The notes: a model not told the origin generated them from the letters alone. DNA of 64,000 bases from CAZCPB01 sp044223975 (GCA_044223975.1 JBGALI010000021.1:1-64000); one strand, 5' to 3'; shown: positions 54,423 through 63,816, counted from the stretch's first letter. A program made the numbers and translations.

Positions 54423-55880
54423 TCACAGTCGCGTCCATTCCGATCCCCACGCGTGGAGCAGGTCGTCGGCCTCGGCCGGTCCCCACGATCCTGCCGCGTA
54501 GGGGCGCACCGGCGGCGGACTGCTCAGCAGCGGGTCGTACAGCTTCCACGAGCCCTCGACCTCGTCCGATCGCACGAACAGCGTGCGGTCGCCGCGCATC
54601 ACATCCATCAGCAGTGTCTCGTACGCGTCGGGGATCGCGCCGAAGACTTCCGAGTACCGGAACCGCATCTCCTGCGTCTGCACGTTGAGCCCCGCGCCCG
54701 GGTGTTTGACTTCGAACGACAGATTGAACCCCTCGTTGGGCTGCAGCGCGATGTCGAGCCGGTTGCGGTGCAGCAGGCAGGCGTTGAACGGGTGGAACAC
54801 CGCCACCGGCGGGCAGCGGAAGCTGATCACGATCCGAGACACCTTGCGCGGCAGGCGTTTCCCCGTCCGCATGAAGAACGGCACGCCCTGCCAGCGCCAG
54901 TTGTCGATGTGCAGGCGCACCGCGGCGTACGTCTCCGTCCGCGATTCGCGCGCAACGCCGTCCTCCTCGCGGTATCCCGCGACCGCTTTATCGCCAATCT
55001 TCCCCGGGGCATACTGCCCGAACACCGCGTCGCCGGGCGAGAGCGGGCGGATGGCGCGAAGGACCTTGATCTTCTCGTTGGCGACCAAATCGGCCTCGAG
55101 CGCCGCGGGCGGCTCCATCGCCGTGAGGCACAGGAGCTGCATCATGTGGTTCTGGACAAAGTCGCGGACCGCGCCCGCCTGCTCGTAGAAGCTGCCGCGG
55201 CCCTCGATACCAAGGTCCTCGGCCACGGTGATCTCGACCTTCTCGACGCGGTCGCGGTTCCACAGCGGTTCCCACAGCGCGTTCCCGAACCGAAACACCA
55301 GGATGTTCTGGACCGATTCTTTGCCCAGGTAATGGTCCAGGCGGTACACGCTCGATTCTTCAAAGTGCGTGTGGATCAGGGTGTTCAACGCCTGCGCCGA
55401 AGCCAGGTCGGTCCCGAACGGCTTCTCGACGACCAGGCGCGTCCAGCCCGGTGAGCGGTTCAGGCCGGCCCCGCCCAGCGCGATTACCGTCGGCGAGAAC
55501 GCGGCCAGGGGCAGCGCGAGGTTAAAGATCCGGTTGCCCGGCAGACCGCGCTCCTTCTCAATCCGCGCGATCCGGTCGGACAGCGCCCGGTACGCGACCG
55601 GCGACGAGTCCCCGAGCGACTGGTAGAAGATCGTCTCGCGGCACCAGCCCTCCGCGGCGGCGCGATCAACCTTCGCAGCGACCAGCGCGTCGATCGCTTG
55701 TGCGCGGAACTGCTCGTCGGTGAGCGCGGCACGGGCAACACCCAGGATGGCGTGCCGCTCCGCGCGGCGAGGATCGGAATTGAGATGGAACAGCGCCGGC
55801 AGGAGCTTCCGGTGCGAAAGGTCACCGGTCGCGCCGAAGACGACCAGCAGGTGTGATTCGGCGGTTTCGAGTGCGGTCAA
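54423..55880 (-). CDS. zwf: Glucose-6-phosphate 1-dehydrogenase
   Basis: First step of the oxidative pentose phosphate pathway. TTG 55880 is the preferred start: AGGAG lies at ideal distance and the length (485 residues) fits the family; no in-frame ATG is nearby. Motifs: nucleotide-binding VFGATGDLSHRKLLPALFHL, VVEKPFGTDLASA, the active-site RLDHYLGKESVQNIL, NRDRVEKVEITVAEDLGIEG and PFFMRTGKRLPRKV. No 6-phosphogluconolactonase or gnd is adjacent. Confidence 0.94.
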   Translation of the reverse strand: MTALETAESHLLVVFGATGDLSHRKLLPALFHLNSDPRRAERHAILGVARAALTDEQFRAQAIDALVAAKVDRAAAEGWCRETIFYQSLGDSSPVAYRALSDRIARIEKERGLPGNRIFNLALPLAAFSPTVIALGGAGLNRSPGWTRLVVEKPFGTDLASAQALNTLIHTHFEESSVYRLDHYLGKESVQNILVFRFGNALWEPLWNRDRVEKVEITVAEDLGIEGRGSFYEQAGAVRDFVQNHMMQLLCLTAMEPPAALEADLVANEKIKVLRAIRPLSPGDAVFGQYAPGKIGDKAVAGYREEDGVARESRTETYAAVRLHIDNWRWQGVPFFMRTGKRLPRKVSRIVISFRCPPVAVFHPFNACLLHRNRLDIALQPNEGFNLSFEVKHPGAGLNVQTQEMRFRYSEVFGAIPDAYETLLMDVMRGDRTLFVRSDEVEGSWKLYDPLLSSPPPVRPYAAGSWGPAEADDLLHAWGSEWTRL

Positions 55881-56014
55881 GTCGAGGCTCCTGCGTACGT
55901 GGCCCACTCCCCGTGCCCGGAACGATACCAGCCACCGGCGCCCCACGCCGCTGATTCCAGGAACATCCTGCTCACCCGGACTTCATTGTGACCGCACGCG
56001 CGGAAAGGTGCACC

Positions 56015-57487
56015 TCACGCGCGGATCGCGAGCCCGGTCAGGTCGCGCACGTTGCTCAGCTTCTCCAGGCCCAGGATCGCCGCCGCGAGCTTGTCGCACG
56101 CGGCCTTGCCGATCACCGAATCGCCCAGGGCGTGGAACTTCACACCGATCTCTTCGGCCGTCATCGGGTCGCGCGGGTCGCCCTTGGGAACGTCCACGCG
56201 CGTGGCGAAGCTCTTCCCGTCGGTGGTCGTGATCGTCACGCGGCTGGGCTGGAACTTGGGAAACAGCGCCTCGAACTCGTCATTGGCGACCACCTTCACC
56301 TTGTCCATCACCGGGATCAGGCTCTTGTCCATCACCCGCGCTTCTTTGAACTGCAGCGGCGTCACCATGCCGTCCACCAGGCCCACCGCCATGCAGTACG
56401 GCAGCGAGTGATCCGCCGTTTCCTTGCTGTCGGGGCGGTACTTGTGCGGATCGCCGAGAATGTCCGCCGCGCGGGCGATCACCTCGACCTTGATCTCCGC
56501 CACCTGCGCCGGCTTGAGGCCGTTCTCCTTCACGCACTTCATCATCGCCGTGAGCGGTGCGTGGCTGAGGGCCTCGATCGGGAAGCTTTTCATGCCGCAA
56601 TCGAGGATCCGGTAGTGATCGCCGGCCGACTTCGGCAGCTTGTCGAGCAGGATGTTGGTGTCGAACCTCGCGGGCGAGCCCTTGTACTGCACGTGCCCGA
56701 ACACCGCGTACAGCCCCTCCTTGCCGTCGATCATGTGCTCGGGCCCGCTGTACCCGCGCTTGGCCAGAAGCGCCGACTCAACGCCCATCCGCGTCGCCCA
56801 CGGGTCCACCGTGTTCTTCATGTTCGTGAGCTTGCCCGCCGTTACTGCCCCGGGCGTGAACGTGCGCGAGGCGCAGATGCCGATGGCCTGCACCATCTGG
56901 TCGACGGTGAGATCGAGCACCCGCCCCGCGGCAATCGGCGCGGCGAACGCCGTGAGCGTCGCGTGGTGCCACCCGTACTCGCGCACGCCCGGCACGCCGA
57001 ACTCGCACAGCCGCTGCTCGACCTCGTACGCGATTATGGTGGCGAGGATCAGGTCCTTGCCGGACTTGCCGAGCATCTCGCACAAGGCCAGCGGTCCGCA
57101 GATGATGTCCGACGGATGGCACGGGTCGGCCTTCCAGTAAATGTCGTTGTAGTCCATGGCACGGACCATGTGGTTGTTCACGAACGCCGCGTCCACCGGG
57201 TTGGTCTTGAACCCTGACACGAACAACGTGCAGGGGCCGGACCCCTTCGTCGCTCCGTCGCTTGGTCGCTCCGTCGCTCCTCCCGCCATCTCCTTGTGGT
57301 GCGCTACGAGGATGTGCGAGTCCTCCTGCTGGCTCCCGCCCAGCGCGCACCCCATCGAGTCGTACCAGAAGAGCTTGGCCCGTTCTATTGCGGCGGGCGA
57401 GAGGTGCTCGTACCTCAGGGCGCACGCCCACTCGGCGAGCGCGTGCGAAACGTACTTCTTGTTCGGGTCGGCGGCGGCTTTGCCCAT
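56015..57487 (-). CDS. prpD: MmgE/PrpD family protein (2-methylcitrate dehydratase-like)
   Basis: A protein of 490 residues. PrpD-type signatures: the N-terminal RAKLFWYDSMGCALGGS, AFVNNHMVRAMDYNDIYWKA, DPCHPSDIICGPLALCEM, CGMKSFPIEALSHAPLTAMM, and AADHSLPYCMAVGLVDG-like segment (TADHSLPYCMAVGL). It may dehydrate 2-methylcitrate or a related acid; other steps of the methylcitrate cycle are not adjacent, so the symbol is tentative. An octamer DNA repeat lies inside the frame near residue 72-82. Confidence 0.83.
   Translation of the reverse strand: MGKAAADPNKKYVSHALAEWACALRYEHLSPAAIERAKLFWYDSMGCALGGSQQEDSHILVAHHKEMAGGATERPSDGATKGSGPCTLFVSGFKTNPVDAAFVNNHMVRAMDYNDIYWKADPCHPSDIICGPLALCEMLGKSGKDLILATIIAYEVEQRLCEFGVPGVREYGWHHATLTAFAAPIAAGRVLDLTVDQMVQAIGICASRTFTPGAVTAGKLTNMKNTVDPWATRMGVESALLAKRGYSGPEHMIDGKEGLYAVFGHVQYKGSPARFDTNILLDKLPKSAGDHYRILDCGMKSFPIEALSHAPLTAMMKCVKENGLKPAQVAEIKVEVIARAADILGDPHKYRPDSKETADHSLPYCMAVGLVDGMVTPLQFKEARVMDKSLIPVMDKVKVVANDEFEALFPKFQPSRVTITTTDGKSFATRVDVPKGDPRDPMTAEEIGVKFHALGDSVIGKAACDKLAAAILGLEKLSNVRDLTGLAIRA
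57246..57280. repeat. Period-8 repeat inside the PrpD-like gene
   Basis: Units TTCGTCGC, TCCGTCGC, TTGGTCGC and TCCGTCGC, then a degenerate unit, lie in register. On the coding strand this reads ATERPSDGATKG between conserved regions, so the insert is tolerated as a surface loop. The same period (8) but a different unit is found in the array after ispD. Confidence 0.65.
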
Positions 57488-57722
57488 GACGGTTCCTCTC
57501 GTGCAGGCGGCGCGTCGATCGTTACGCAGAGCGATGCGGCTAGTTTAGCGGAGCACACCGCACGCCCGCACCTCCGTGAAATCCACGGGTGGCCATGCGG
57601 CGCGAGTTCGAGCGCCGGGGCGCCTCTCACGCACGCGCACGGCCAGGCAGCCGACGCACCGGTTCACACGTCACGTCGATCATGCTCGCCGCAGGAATCG
57701 CTCGCCCCGCAGCAGCCGGACC

Positions 57723-58226
57723 TCACATCTCGACCGGCACGAGCCCCATCGCACGCCGCCACGCCGAGAGCTGCCCGAGATGAAACGATTCGTGCTTGAC
57801 CATGAGCATGACGAGCAGTGCGCCGACCGTCGGAGCGACGGGCCGGAGGCGATCGAGCGGGACCGGCGATGCAAAGAGCTCGTCGGGCGCGGCGTCGAGC
57901 GCCGCGCCGGCCTGTTCGTGCAGGCGGGTGAACGCGCCGACGATCGCGGGCGGCTCGGGGTAGTCACTCGGAACGTGCGTCACATTCGAGCCGCGGGCGA
58001 ACGGCTTGCCCAGCGGATCTTCCACCACCTCGGAGCGCAGCACCCGAGCGACGATTTCCCCGTATACGTTCAGGTGGCACAGCACCCACGCCGGATGGTT
58101 GATCACGCGCCCCGGCACGGGCTGCGCCAGAAACTGCGCGGCGGACAGATCGCCCACGAGGCGCTGCGCGTAAGCGCTGTTGCGGGACCACGTCGAGCGC
58201 AGCGCGGAACGGAAGAAGTCACTCAT
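57723..58226 (-). CDS. DinB-family protein
   Basis: A protein of 167 residues. A four-helix-bundle DinB pattern is seen with three likely metal-binding His: HPAWVLCHLNVYGE (the first one in helix 2) and KHESFHLGQLSAWRRAMGL (the HxxxH pair in helix 4). These proteins are often thiol-transferases or of unknown role. The start ATG 58226 is clear. Divergent genes are absent; the 235 bases before the PrpD-like gene start hold nothing recognised. Confidence 0.83.
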   Translation of the reverse strand: MSDFFRSALRSTWSRNSAYAQRLVGDLSAAQFLAQPVPGRVINHPAWVLCHLNVYGEIVARVLRSEVVEDPLGKPFARGSNVTHVPSDYPEPPAIVGAFTRLHEQAGAALDAAPDELFASPVPLDRLRPVAPTVGALLVMLMVKHESFHLGQLSAWRRAMGLVPVEM

Positions 58227-58292
58227 CGCACGCCACTATACAACCGACGTTTAATCCGCGCCAACACCGAGTTGCAGGCCGTCGGGGTGGTA

Positions 58293-59438
58293 TCAAGGCC
58301 CTGGCAGGGTCACCGCGTCGGGCTGGTCGATCTCGAACGTGGCTATGTGGAACACCGTCACCAGCTCCTTCAGCGGGATTTCAAAGACGCCCCCCTTGGT
58401 CGGGTAGCCGTGTTCGAGACCGGGCGATCCCTTGGGCCTGAACGTGTTCGCGTGCGGATTCCACAGCCGGATGCTGTCGGTCGCCACGTCAAAGCCGATG
58501 ACGGCGTACGCATGATTGGGGCTGACGCCGGGGGGCGTGCCCTCCTTGGGGGATGAAACACCCGCCAGCATTCCCGCGGCAACGGCCGCCGAGAACCGCT
58601 CGCGCAGCTTCGACAGCCCGTCGTCGAGCGTGCCCTGGTCCTTGCGGAGCGACTTGAGGTTGACGCGCGAGGTCGTGTGCGCGGTTAGCAGGCGGATCAC
58701 CGGCCCGATCGACCCTCCCCGGGCGATCGCGTCCGTGGTTTCTTCGTTCCGCTTCTCCTCGGCCAGGGCCTCGTTGCGCACCAAGCCGTACGCCTTCTCC
58801 AGCACCGCGAGCCAGAGCCCGTCGTTGCCCGAACTGGACGTGAGCGCCATCTGCGCATCGGTCAGCCGCGGCACGCGCCGGGTCCTGTCGTTGGGAAACG
58901 ACACGATGTACGAGCCGTCCGCGTTCTCGACGATGAGCCGCCTGAGGTCGTCGGGGTGGCGCCACGCCATGCCACCGACCATGGACACGAAGTAGCAGTC
59001 GCCCAGCGACCCCTGGCGGCAGGTCTCGAGGGTCGGCCCGGAATCCCCGAACACCCCGCGCTGCGCGCGAGAGATCCGCCGGAGCGCTCGGGCGAACTTG
59101 GCCTCGATCCCCGGAGTGGGCTTGCCGCCCGCGGAGATCGCCGCGGTCCGCTCGTCGAAGTACGAGCGCGTCAGCGGGGGCAGATCGACCTTGGTGCTGC
59201 GGCTGAAGGATTTCAGCGTGCCGAGAGCCGCGGCGGGAGCGCCCGTAATCGAACCGTCCACCACGAGCGCGTCGAGTTCCCGAGCCGAGAGTTCGCCGTT
59301 CCCATCCTTGTCCCACGCGCCGAAGTGCTCGATCACGGTGCTGTAGAAGACGTTGTCGCGTGCCGCGGCAGGCACCACGCCGATCGAGAGCAGCGCCGAA
59401 GTGATCGCGAGTCGGGCGGAAAAGCGCAGAACGACCAT
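58293..59438 (-). CDS. Secreted calpain-like cysteine peptidase with EF-hand
   Basis: A protein of 381 residues from ATG 59438 (GGAGGG upstream). Signal peptide (LAITSALLSIGVVPAAA). An EF-hand loop DKDGNGELSARE is near 43-54. The C2 (calpain) catalytic domain follows: Cys148 in RQGSLGDCYFVSMVGG, His in SPNHAYAVIGFD and Asn in IRLWNPHANTF. It would be a calcium-linked protease working outside the cytoplasm, which is unlike animal calpains. Divergent from the beta-propeller gene. Confidence 0.85.
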   Translation of the reverse strand: MVVLRFSARLAITSALLSIGVVPAAARDNVFYSTVIEHFGAWDKDGNGELSARELDALVVDGSITGAPAAALGTLKSFSRSTKVDLPPLTRSYFDERTAAISAGGKPTPGIEAKFARALRRISRAQRGVFGDSGPTLETCRQGSLGDCYFVSMVGGMAWRHPDDLRRLIVENADGSYIVSFPNDRTRRVPRLTDAQMALTSSSGNDGLWLAVLEKAYGLVRNEALAEEKRNEETTDAIARGGSIGPVIRLLTAHTTSRVNLKSLRKDQGTLDDGLSKLRERFSAAVAAGMLAGVSSPKEGTPPGVSPNHAYAVIGFDVATDSIRLWNPHANTFRPKGSPGLEHGYPTKGGVFEIPLKELVTVFHIATFEIDQPDAVTLPGP

Positions 59439-59579
59439 GGGCGGCCCTCCGCGAGAACAACGTGCCGGTTCCCGTGGTATTGCGTGCCCTGCCGTCGCCG
59501 TCCCCGGCGCCGTCCTCGTCCGAGGCGCCACCCTAACCTTGCCCGGTAGGGGATGGAACACCGTGTCGGGAGAAGCAGC

Positions 59580-60758
59580 ATGATCACCGCCCTGCTCGCC
59601 GCCGTGCTCGTCGCGGCAACACCATCGCAGCCCGTCGCGCCCGAAGCGCCCAAGGTCACCGTCACGCGCCTCGGGCCCGACCGGCTCCAGCCCGCCGCGG
59701 CCACGTCTTCGGACGGCACGCTCCACATCGTGTGTCTCTCCGGCAAGGCCGAAAGCTCGGATTTGCAATACCTCCGCCGGCCCGCGGGCAAGGCCGAGTT
59801 CGACCCTCCCGTCCGCATCAACTCGACACCCGGCAGCGCCGTCGCCATGGGCGCTATCCGCGGCCCCTCGATGTCGCTCGGGAAGGACGGGCGCCTCCAC
59901 GTCGTCTGGAACGGGTCCCTCGCCTCGGCGAGCGGCAAGGATGCGCAGGCAAATCTCCCGCTGTGGTATTCGCGCTCGGACCTCAAGGGCGCGTTCGAGC
60001 CCCAGCGCAACATCATCACCCGCACCCGCGACCTCGACGGTGGGGGAGTGGTTGCCGCCGACCGCTTCGGAGCCGTCACCATCGCCTGGCACGCCGACGA
60101 CCCAGCCGCCCGCAACCACGGCGAGGCCTACCGCCGCATGTTCGTCGCGCGCTCGACTGACGAGGGCGCGGCATTCGCCCCGGAGACTCCCATCACCCCC
60201 GAGGACTACGGCGCCTGCGCCTGCTGCGCCGCCGGCGCCTACGCCGACCCGTGTGGCCGGGTCGTGATGCTCTACCGCGCGGCACGCGCCGGCAAGGCCC
60301 GCGATGTGGTCCTGCTCCGATCAGACTGCGCCGAGAACATCCCCAGCGCCCTGACCTTTGTGCCGCGGATCCTCGACCAGTGGCCGATCGGCGCCTGCCC
60401 CATGACCAGCTGCTCCCTCGCCGAAGGCCCCGCGGGCTCGACGCTGCTGGCGTGGGAAACCAAGGGACAGGTCTGGGGCTCGCGCTGCGCCGCGAGCGAC
60501 GGAGTTGTGTCCAAGCCCTTCCCGGCCCCAGGCGCCGGCGACGGCCGCAAGCACCCCCGCATCGTCGCCAACTCACGCGGCCAGTTGCTCCTGGTCTGGA
60601 CCGAGCGCGCCACCAAGGGCACCGCGCTGGCGTGGCAGGTCTACGACGACAAGGGCGCGCCGATCACAGGAGCAGCGGGCAAGGCCGAGGGCGTGCCGAT
60701 GTGGAGCTTCGCCGCCGCCGCGGCAGTGCCCGATGGCGGATTTGAAATTATCTACTGA
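59580..60758 (+). CDS. Exported beta-propeller (sialidase-like) protein with Cys motifs
   Basis: A protein of 392 residues from ATG 59580 (GGGAGAAG). Signal peptide ALLAAVLVAATPS. The fold is a six-bladed propeller of BNR type: GTLHIVCLSGKAESS, GRLHVVWNGS, FGAVTIAWHAD and RGQLLLVWTERATKG. A cysteine cluster GACACCAAGAYADPCGR and IGACPMTSCSLAEG stands in the middle. The catalytic residues of true sialidases are not evident, so binding or a metal-linked role is as likely as hydrolysis. Confidence 0.75.
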   Translation: MITALLAAVLVAATPSQPVAPEAPKVTVTRLGPDRLQPAAATSSDGTLHIVCLSGKAESSDLQYLRRPAGKAEFDPPVRINSTPGSAVAMGAIRGPSMSLGKDGRLHVVWNGSLASASGKDAQANLPLWYSRSDLKGAFEPQRNIITRTRDLDGGGVVAADRFGAVTIAWHADDPAARNHGEAYRRMFVARSTDEGAAFAPETPITPEDYGACACCAAGAYADPCGRVVMLYRAARAGKARDVVLLRSDCAENIPSALTFVPRILDQWPIGACPMTSCSLAEGPAGSTLLAWETKGQVWGSRCAASDGVVSKPFPAPGAGDGRKHPRIVANSRGQLLLVWTERATKGTALAWQVYDDKGAPITGAAGKAEGVPMWSFAAAAAVPDGGFEIIY

Positions 60759-60766
60759 AACCGGAG

Positions 60767-61150
60767 TCAGTGAGGTGGTGGCCAGAACACCGGCCCACTT
60801 TCGGCCTTGGATATCCACCGCAACTCGAATCGGTGCACGTGCACATCCGGATCATCCGGCAGGAGAGGTCCGCGGTCGGTCAGAACGCCGTCGACTTCCA
60901 GTTCATTTATCACGCGGGCTTCAACGTCCGGCCAAAGCTCAGCATCGGCGCGATCCATATCCATTCGAAGCCAAGCGTCTTTGTCTCCACCGATAAACAC
61001 AGAATCCCCAGAACACGACACGAGGTAGTAGGCCACGATGGCCGCCGAAACCGGGTTCCCGGCGAGCTCCCGTCGATTCGAGCCTCCTGCACGCATAAAC
61101 GAGATTCGCTCTCGTCGGGTTGCGTTGTAGAGCTGGTACCAGACGCCCAT
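60767..61150 (-). CDS. Hypothetical protein coupled to the dehydrogenase gene
   Basis: A protein of 127 residues from ATG 61150, 4 bases after the stop of the dehydrogenase gene upstream. It begins MGVWYQLYNATRRERISFMR and contains AYYLVSCSGDSVFIGGDKDA and ADAELWPDVEARVINELEVD, with a beta-rich middle. No family is recognised; the layout suggests a small cytosolic protein. Confidence 0.6.
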   Translation of the reverse strand: MGVWYQLYNATRRERISFMRAGGSNRRELAGNPVSAAIVAYYLVSCSGDSVFIGGDKDAWLRMDMDRADAELWPDVEARVINELEVDGVLTDRGPLLPDDPDVHVHRFELRWISKAESGPVFWPPPH

Positions 61151-61154
61151 GGCG

Positions 61155-62312
61155 CTACCCCGCAAACCTCGCCACTTCCTTCGCCACCTCCAGCGTCGTG
61201 CTCTTGCCGCCCATGTCGTACGTCCGGACCTTTCCTTCCTTGATCACGCGCGCAATCGCTGACTCCAGCCGCGCCGCCTTGTCGCTCTCTTTCAGCCACT
61301 CGAGCATCATCTTCGCCGTCAGCAGCATCGCGTGCGGGTTCACCTTGTACTGGCCCGCGTACTTGGGCGCACTGCCGTGCGTCGGCTCGAACACGGCGTA
61401 CTTGTCCCCGAGATTGGCCGACGGCGCAAACCCCAGCCCGCCCACCAGCCCCGCGCACAGGTCGCTCACGATGTCGCCGAACATGTTCTCGGCGACCAAG
61501 ACCGAGTAGTCCTGCGGGTTCTTGAACATCCACATGCAGATGGCGTCGATGTTCGCCTCGTCCGCCCAGACCTGGGCCGACTCGTACTCCTTGGCCATGT
61601 CCCGGAAGATCCGCGTCATCAGCCCGCCCGTCTCGCGCAGCACGTTGGGCTTCTCAACCAGCGTCACACGCTTGCGCCCCGTCTTCTTGGCGTACTCGAA
61701 CGCCTGGCGGCAGATGTTCGTGCACCCCTGCTTGCTCATGATCCGCGTCGACAGGGCCACGTTCTCCAGCCCCTTGTCCTTCCACGGCTTCATCTTCGGG
61801 TTGGCGCACAGCGCCGCGTACACCGGTTCGGGCAGCGGGTAGAACTCAACCCCCCCGTACATCCCCTCCGTGTTCTCGCGGAAGATGACCTGGTCGATCA
61901 TCACGTCCTCGCCCGACGGGTTGTTCAGCCTTGTCCCCCGGTAGTTCAGCGGGTTACCCGCGTAGCTCTTGCACGGCCGCATGTTGGTGTGCAGGTTGAA
62001 CATCTGCCGCATCTTCACGATCGGCGAGAAGTACACCAGGTTCTTGTCCTTGAGCCCCGGCGCCAGTTCCTTCTTCGCGTCGTCCTGCGGCTTGCTCGTG
62101 ATCGCCCCGAACAGCCCGCACGTCGTCCCCTGCAGCGCCTTCACCGTCCGGTCCGGCAGCGCGTTCCCCTCGTTGCACCAGAACTCCCACCCGATGTCGC
62201 ACGGCACATACTCGGCGTCGAGCTTCATCGCGTCGAGCACCAAGCGCGCCGCGTCCATCACGTCCTTGCCGATCCCGTCGCCGGGCATCCAGGCGATGCT
62301 GTACTTGGCCAT
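61155..62312 (-). CDS. Isocitrate/isopropylmalate dehydrogenase family enzyme
   Basis: NAD(P)-dependent oxidative decarboxylase of the beta-hydroxyacid family. A protein of 385 residues from ATG 62312 (GGAGG). Motifs: IAWMPGDGIGKDVMDAARLV, IFRENTEGMYGGVEF (substrate-recognition loop closer to isocitrate than to isopropylmalate enzymes), VEKPNVLRETGG (catalytic Lys retained, otherwise unusual), ENMFGDIVSDL and EPTHGSAPKYAGQ. Isocitrate dehydrogenase is favoured, but homoisocitrate or isopropylmalate activity cannot be ruled out by sight. Confidence 0.85.
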   Translation of the reverse strand: MAKYSIAWMPGDGIGKDVMDAARLVLDAMKLDAEYVPCDIGWEFWCNEGNALPDRTVKALQGTTCGLFGAITSKPQDDAKKELAPGLKDKNLVYFSPIVKMRQMFNLHTNMRPCKSYAGNPLNYRGTRLNNPSGEDVMIDQVIFRENTEGMYGGVEFYPLPEPVYAALCANPKMKPWKDKGLENVALSTRIMSKQGCTNICRQAFEYAKKTGRKRVTLVEKPNVLRETGGLMTRIFRDMAKEYESAQVWADEANIDAICMWMFKNPQDYSVLVAENMFGDIVSDLCAGLVGGLGFAPSANLGDKYAVFEPTHGSAPKYAGQYKVNPHAMLLTAKMMLEWLKESDKAARLESAIARVIKEGKVRTYDMGGKSTTLEVAKEVARFAG

Positions 62313-62433
62313 GACGCTGCCTCCTTCAAGAATGCGATCCGTTGGAGCCACAGGATACTCCGACACGCGACGATCGGGCCAGTATGATGATCGTGAACGG
62401 CTGCAGTGCCGGCCCAAATTACCGGAGCCCATC

Positions 62434-63057
62434 ATGCGTCCCAAGTCCATCGCGATGCTGGCGGTTTCAGTCCTCGGTTGTTCTCTCTTCGCCGTCCTCG
62501 CCCAGCCCCCGGTCCCGCAGGCACAACCCGGCCCCAAGCCATCGGCCGCCGAGCTCAAGAAGCAATTCGTCGCGATGGCCGCCATGCTGCCCGGACCCGC
62601 CGAGCAGCTCGGCGCCCTGGCGCCTTTCGTGGGCGAGTTCGATCAGGTCTCCGACATTCGCCTGCCCCAGGGCGTCATCCAGGTGCGCTCGACCGGGAAG
62701 GGCCAGTGGATCATGAACAAGCGGTTCGTGAAGCTCGAGAGCACCTCGGCGCCTGACGAAGAGATCAAGGGCGAGCGCCTCGCCGTCTATGGGTACGACA
62801 CCGACGCCAGGAAGTACACCGTTTGGTCCGTCGAGTCGCAGGGCAATGTTGCGATCACGGCGACTGGCGACTACGACGCTGCGACAAAGACCTTCTCGTT
62901 CGAAGGTGAACGGACGCAGGCCGGGCAGAAGGTCCCGTACCGGTGGATCCTTCGCATCATGGAGGGGGGCACGATCGCTCAGGAGATTGCGATGAAGGCC
63001 CCGGGAGCGCCGGACTACACCACCCTCGTCACCGTCACGCAGACACCCCGGAAGTAA
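62434..63057 (+). CDS. Exported DUF1579 family protein
   Basis: A protein of 207 residues from ATG 62434, with signal peptide (LAVSVLGCSLFAVLAQ). A DUF1579 core: GALAPFVGEFDQVSDIRLPQ, then RLAVYGYDTDARKYTVWSVE, DAATKTFSFEGERT and a closing IMKAPGAPDYTTLVTVTQ-like strand. The family is common in planctomycetes and has no known function; a lipocalin-like barrel is expected. GGAG lies before the start. Confidence 0.8.
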   Translation: MRPKSIAMLAVSVLGCSLFAVLAQPPVPQAQPGPKPSAAELKKQFVAMAAMLPGPAEQLGALAPFVGEFDQVSDIRLPQGVIQVRSTGKGQWIMNKRFVKLESTSAPDEEIKGERLAVYGYDTDARKYTVWSVESQGNVAITATGDYDAATKTFSFEGERTQAGQKVPYRWILRIMEGGTIAQEIAMKAPGAPDYTTLVTVTQTPRK

Positions 63058-63816
63058 TCACGCGGCATCGCGAAGCGGCGCCGTAAATGCAGCCTCGGGA
63101 TTCACGGTGCCCACCCCCGGCATCCTCGCGTCCGCAATCCCCCACACAAACCACCAGTGCAGCCCCAGACCCGCCAGCACCGCCACGTGAAAAATCTCGT
63201 GCGCCCGGATCACCCCCGACACCAGCGGCCGCGGCTCGATCCCGTCGATCAGCGCCCCGACCGTGTACGCCACCCCGCCCGCCAGCAGCGGCGCTAGTCC
63301 TCGCGCTCCCAGACGACGCCACAGCGCCGAGAATGAAATCACACCCAGCCAACCCATCGCGATGTACAGGCCGTGCCCCAGCCCCCGCGGCAGGTCTTCA
63401 AAGTAAATTGACTTGAGCGTCACCCCCGCCGCCGCCAGCGTCCACACCAGCGACAGCATCCCCCAACGCCACACCCCGCGGAATAGGATCGTGTGGATCG
63501 GCGTGTACGTCCCCGCGATCAGCACGAAGATCGCCGCGTGATCGAGCCGCTGCATCACCGGGCGCGCGTGCCCGTCTGGCCCCAGCAGGTGAAACACCCC
63601 GCTCATGCTGAGCAGCAGCACCGCCGCAAACGCGAAGACCACGAGCGCCGCCGTCCGCCCGTTCAGCCAGCCCCGCCCCTCCGCCTCACTCGCGCGCAGC
63701 CCCTTGCGCACCAGCGGCACAGACAACGCCGCGAACACCCCCGCGGCAAGCAGGTGCGAAAGGCTGCTGAACGGGTCCGCGAAGCCGGGGATGGTCAGGA
63801 GTTCGCGTGCGGGCAT
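63058..63816 (-). CDS. Hemolysin III/PAQR family membrane protein
   Basis: A protein of 252 residues from ATG 63816 with seven membrane helices. Family residues: DPFSSLSHLLAAGVFAAL (Ser and His after helix 1), the LLSMSGVFHLLGPDGHARPV loop, LDHAAIFVLIAGTYTPIHTI and HEIFHVAVLAGLGLHWWF (His-x3-His zinc pair). These proteins are predicted zinc-dependent membrane hydrolases. Convergent with the DUF1579 gene (no gap). The bases from 63817 to the window end hold no gene I can support. Confidence 0.88.
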   Translation of the reverse strand: MPARELLTIPGFADPFSSLSHLLAAGVFAALSVPLVRKGLRASEAEGRGWLNGRTAALVVFAFAAVLLLSMSGVFHLLGPDGHARPVMQRLDHAAIFVLIAGTYTPIHTILFRGVWRWGMLSLVWTLAAAGVTLKSIYFEDLPRGLGHGLYIAMGWLGVISFSALWRRLGARGLAPLLAGGVAYTVGALIDGIEPRPLVSGVIRAHEIFHVAVLAGLGLHWWFVWGIADARMPGVGTVNPEAAFTAPLRDAA

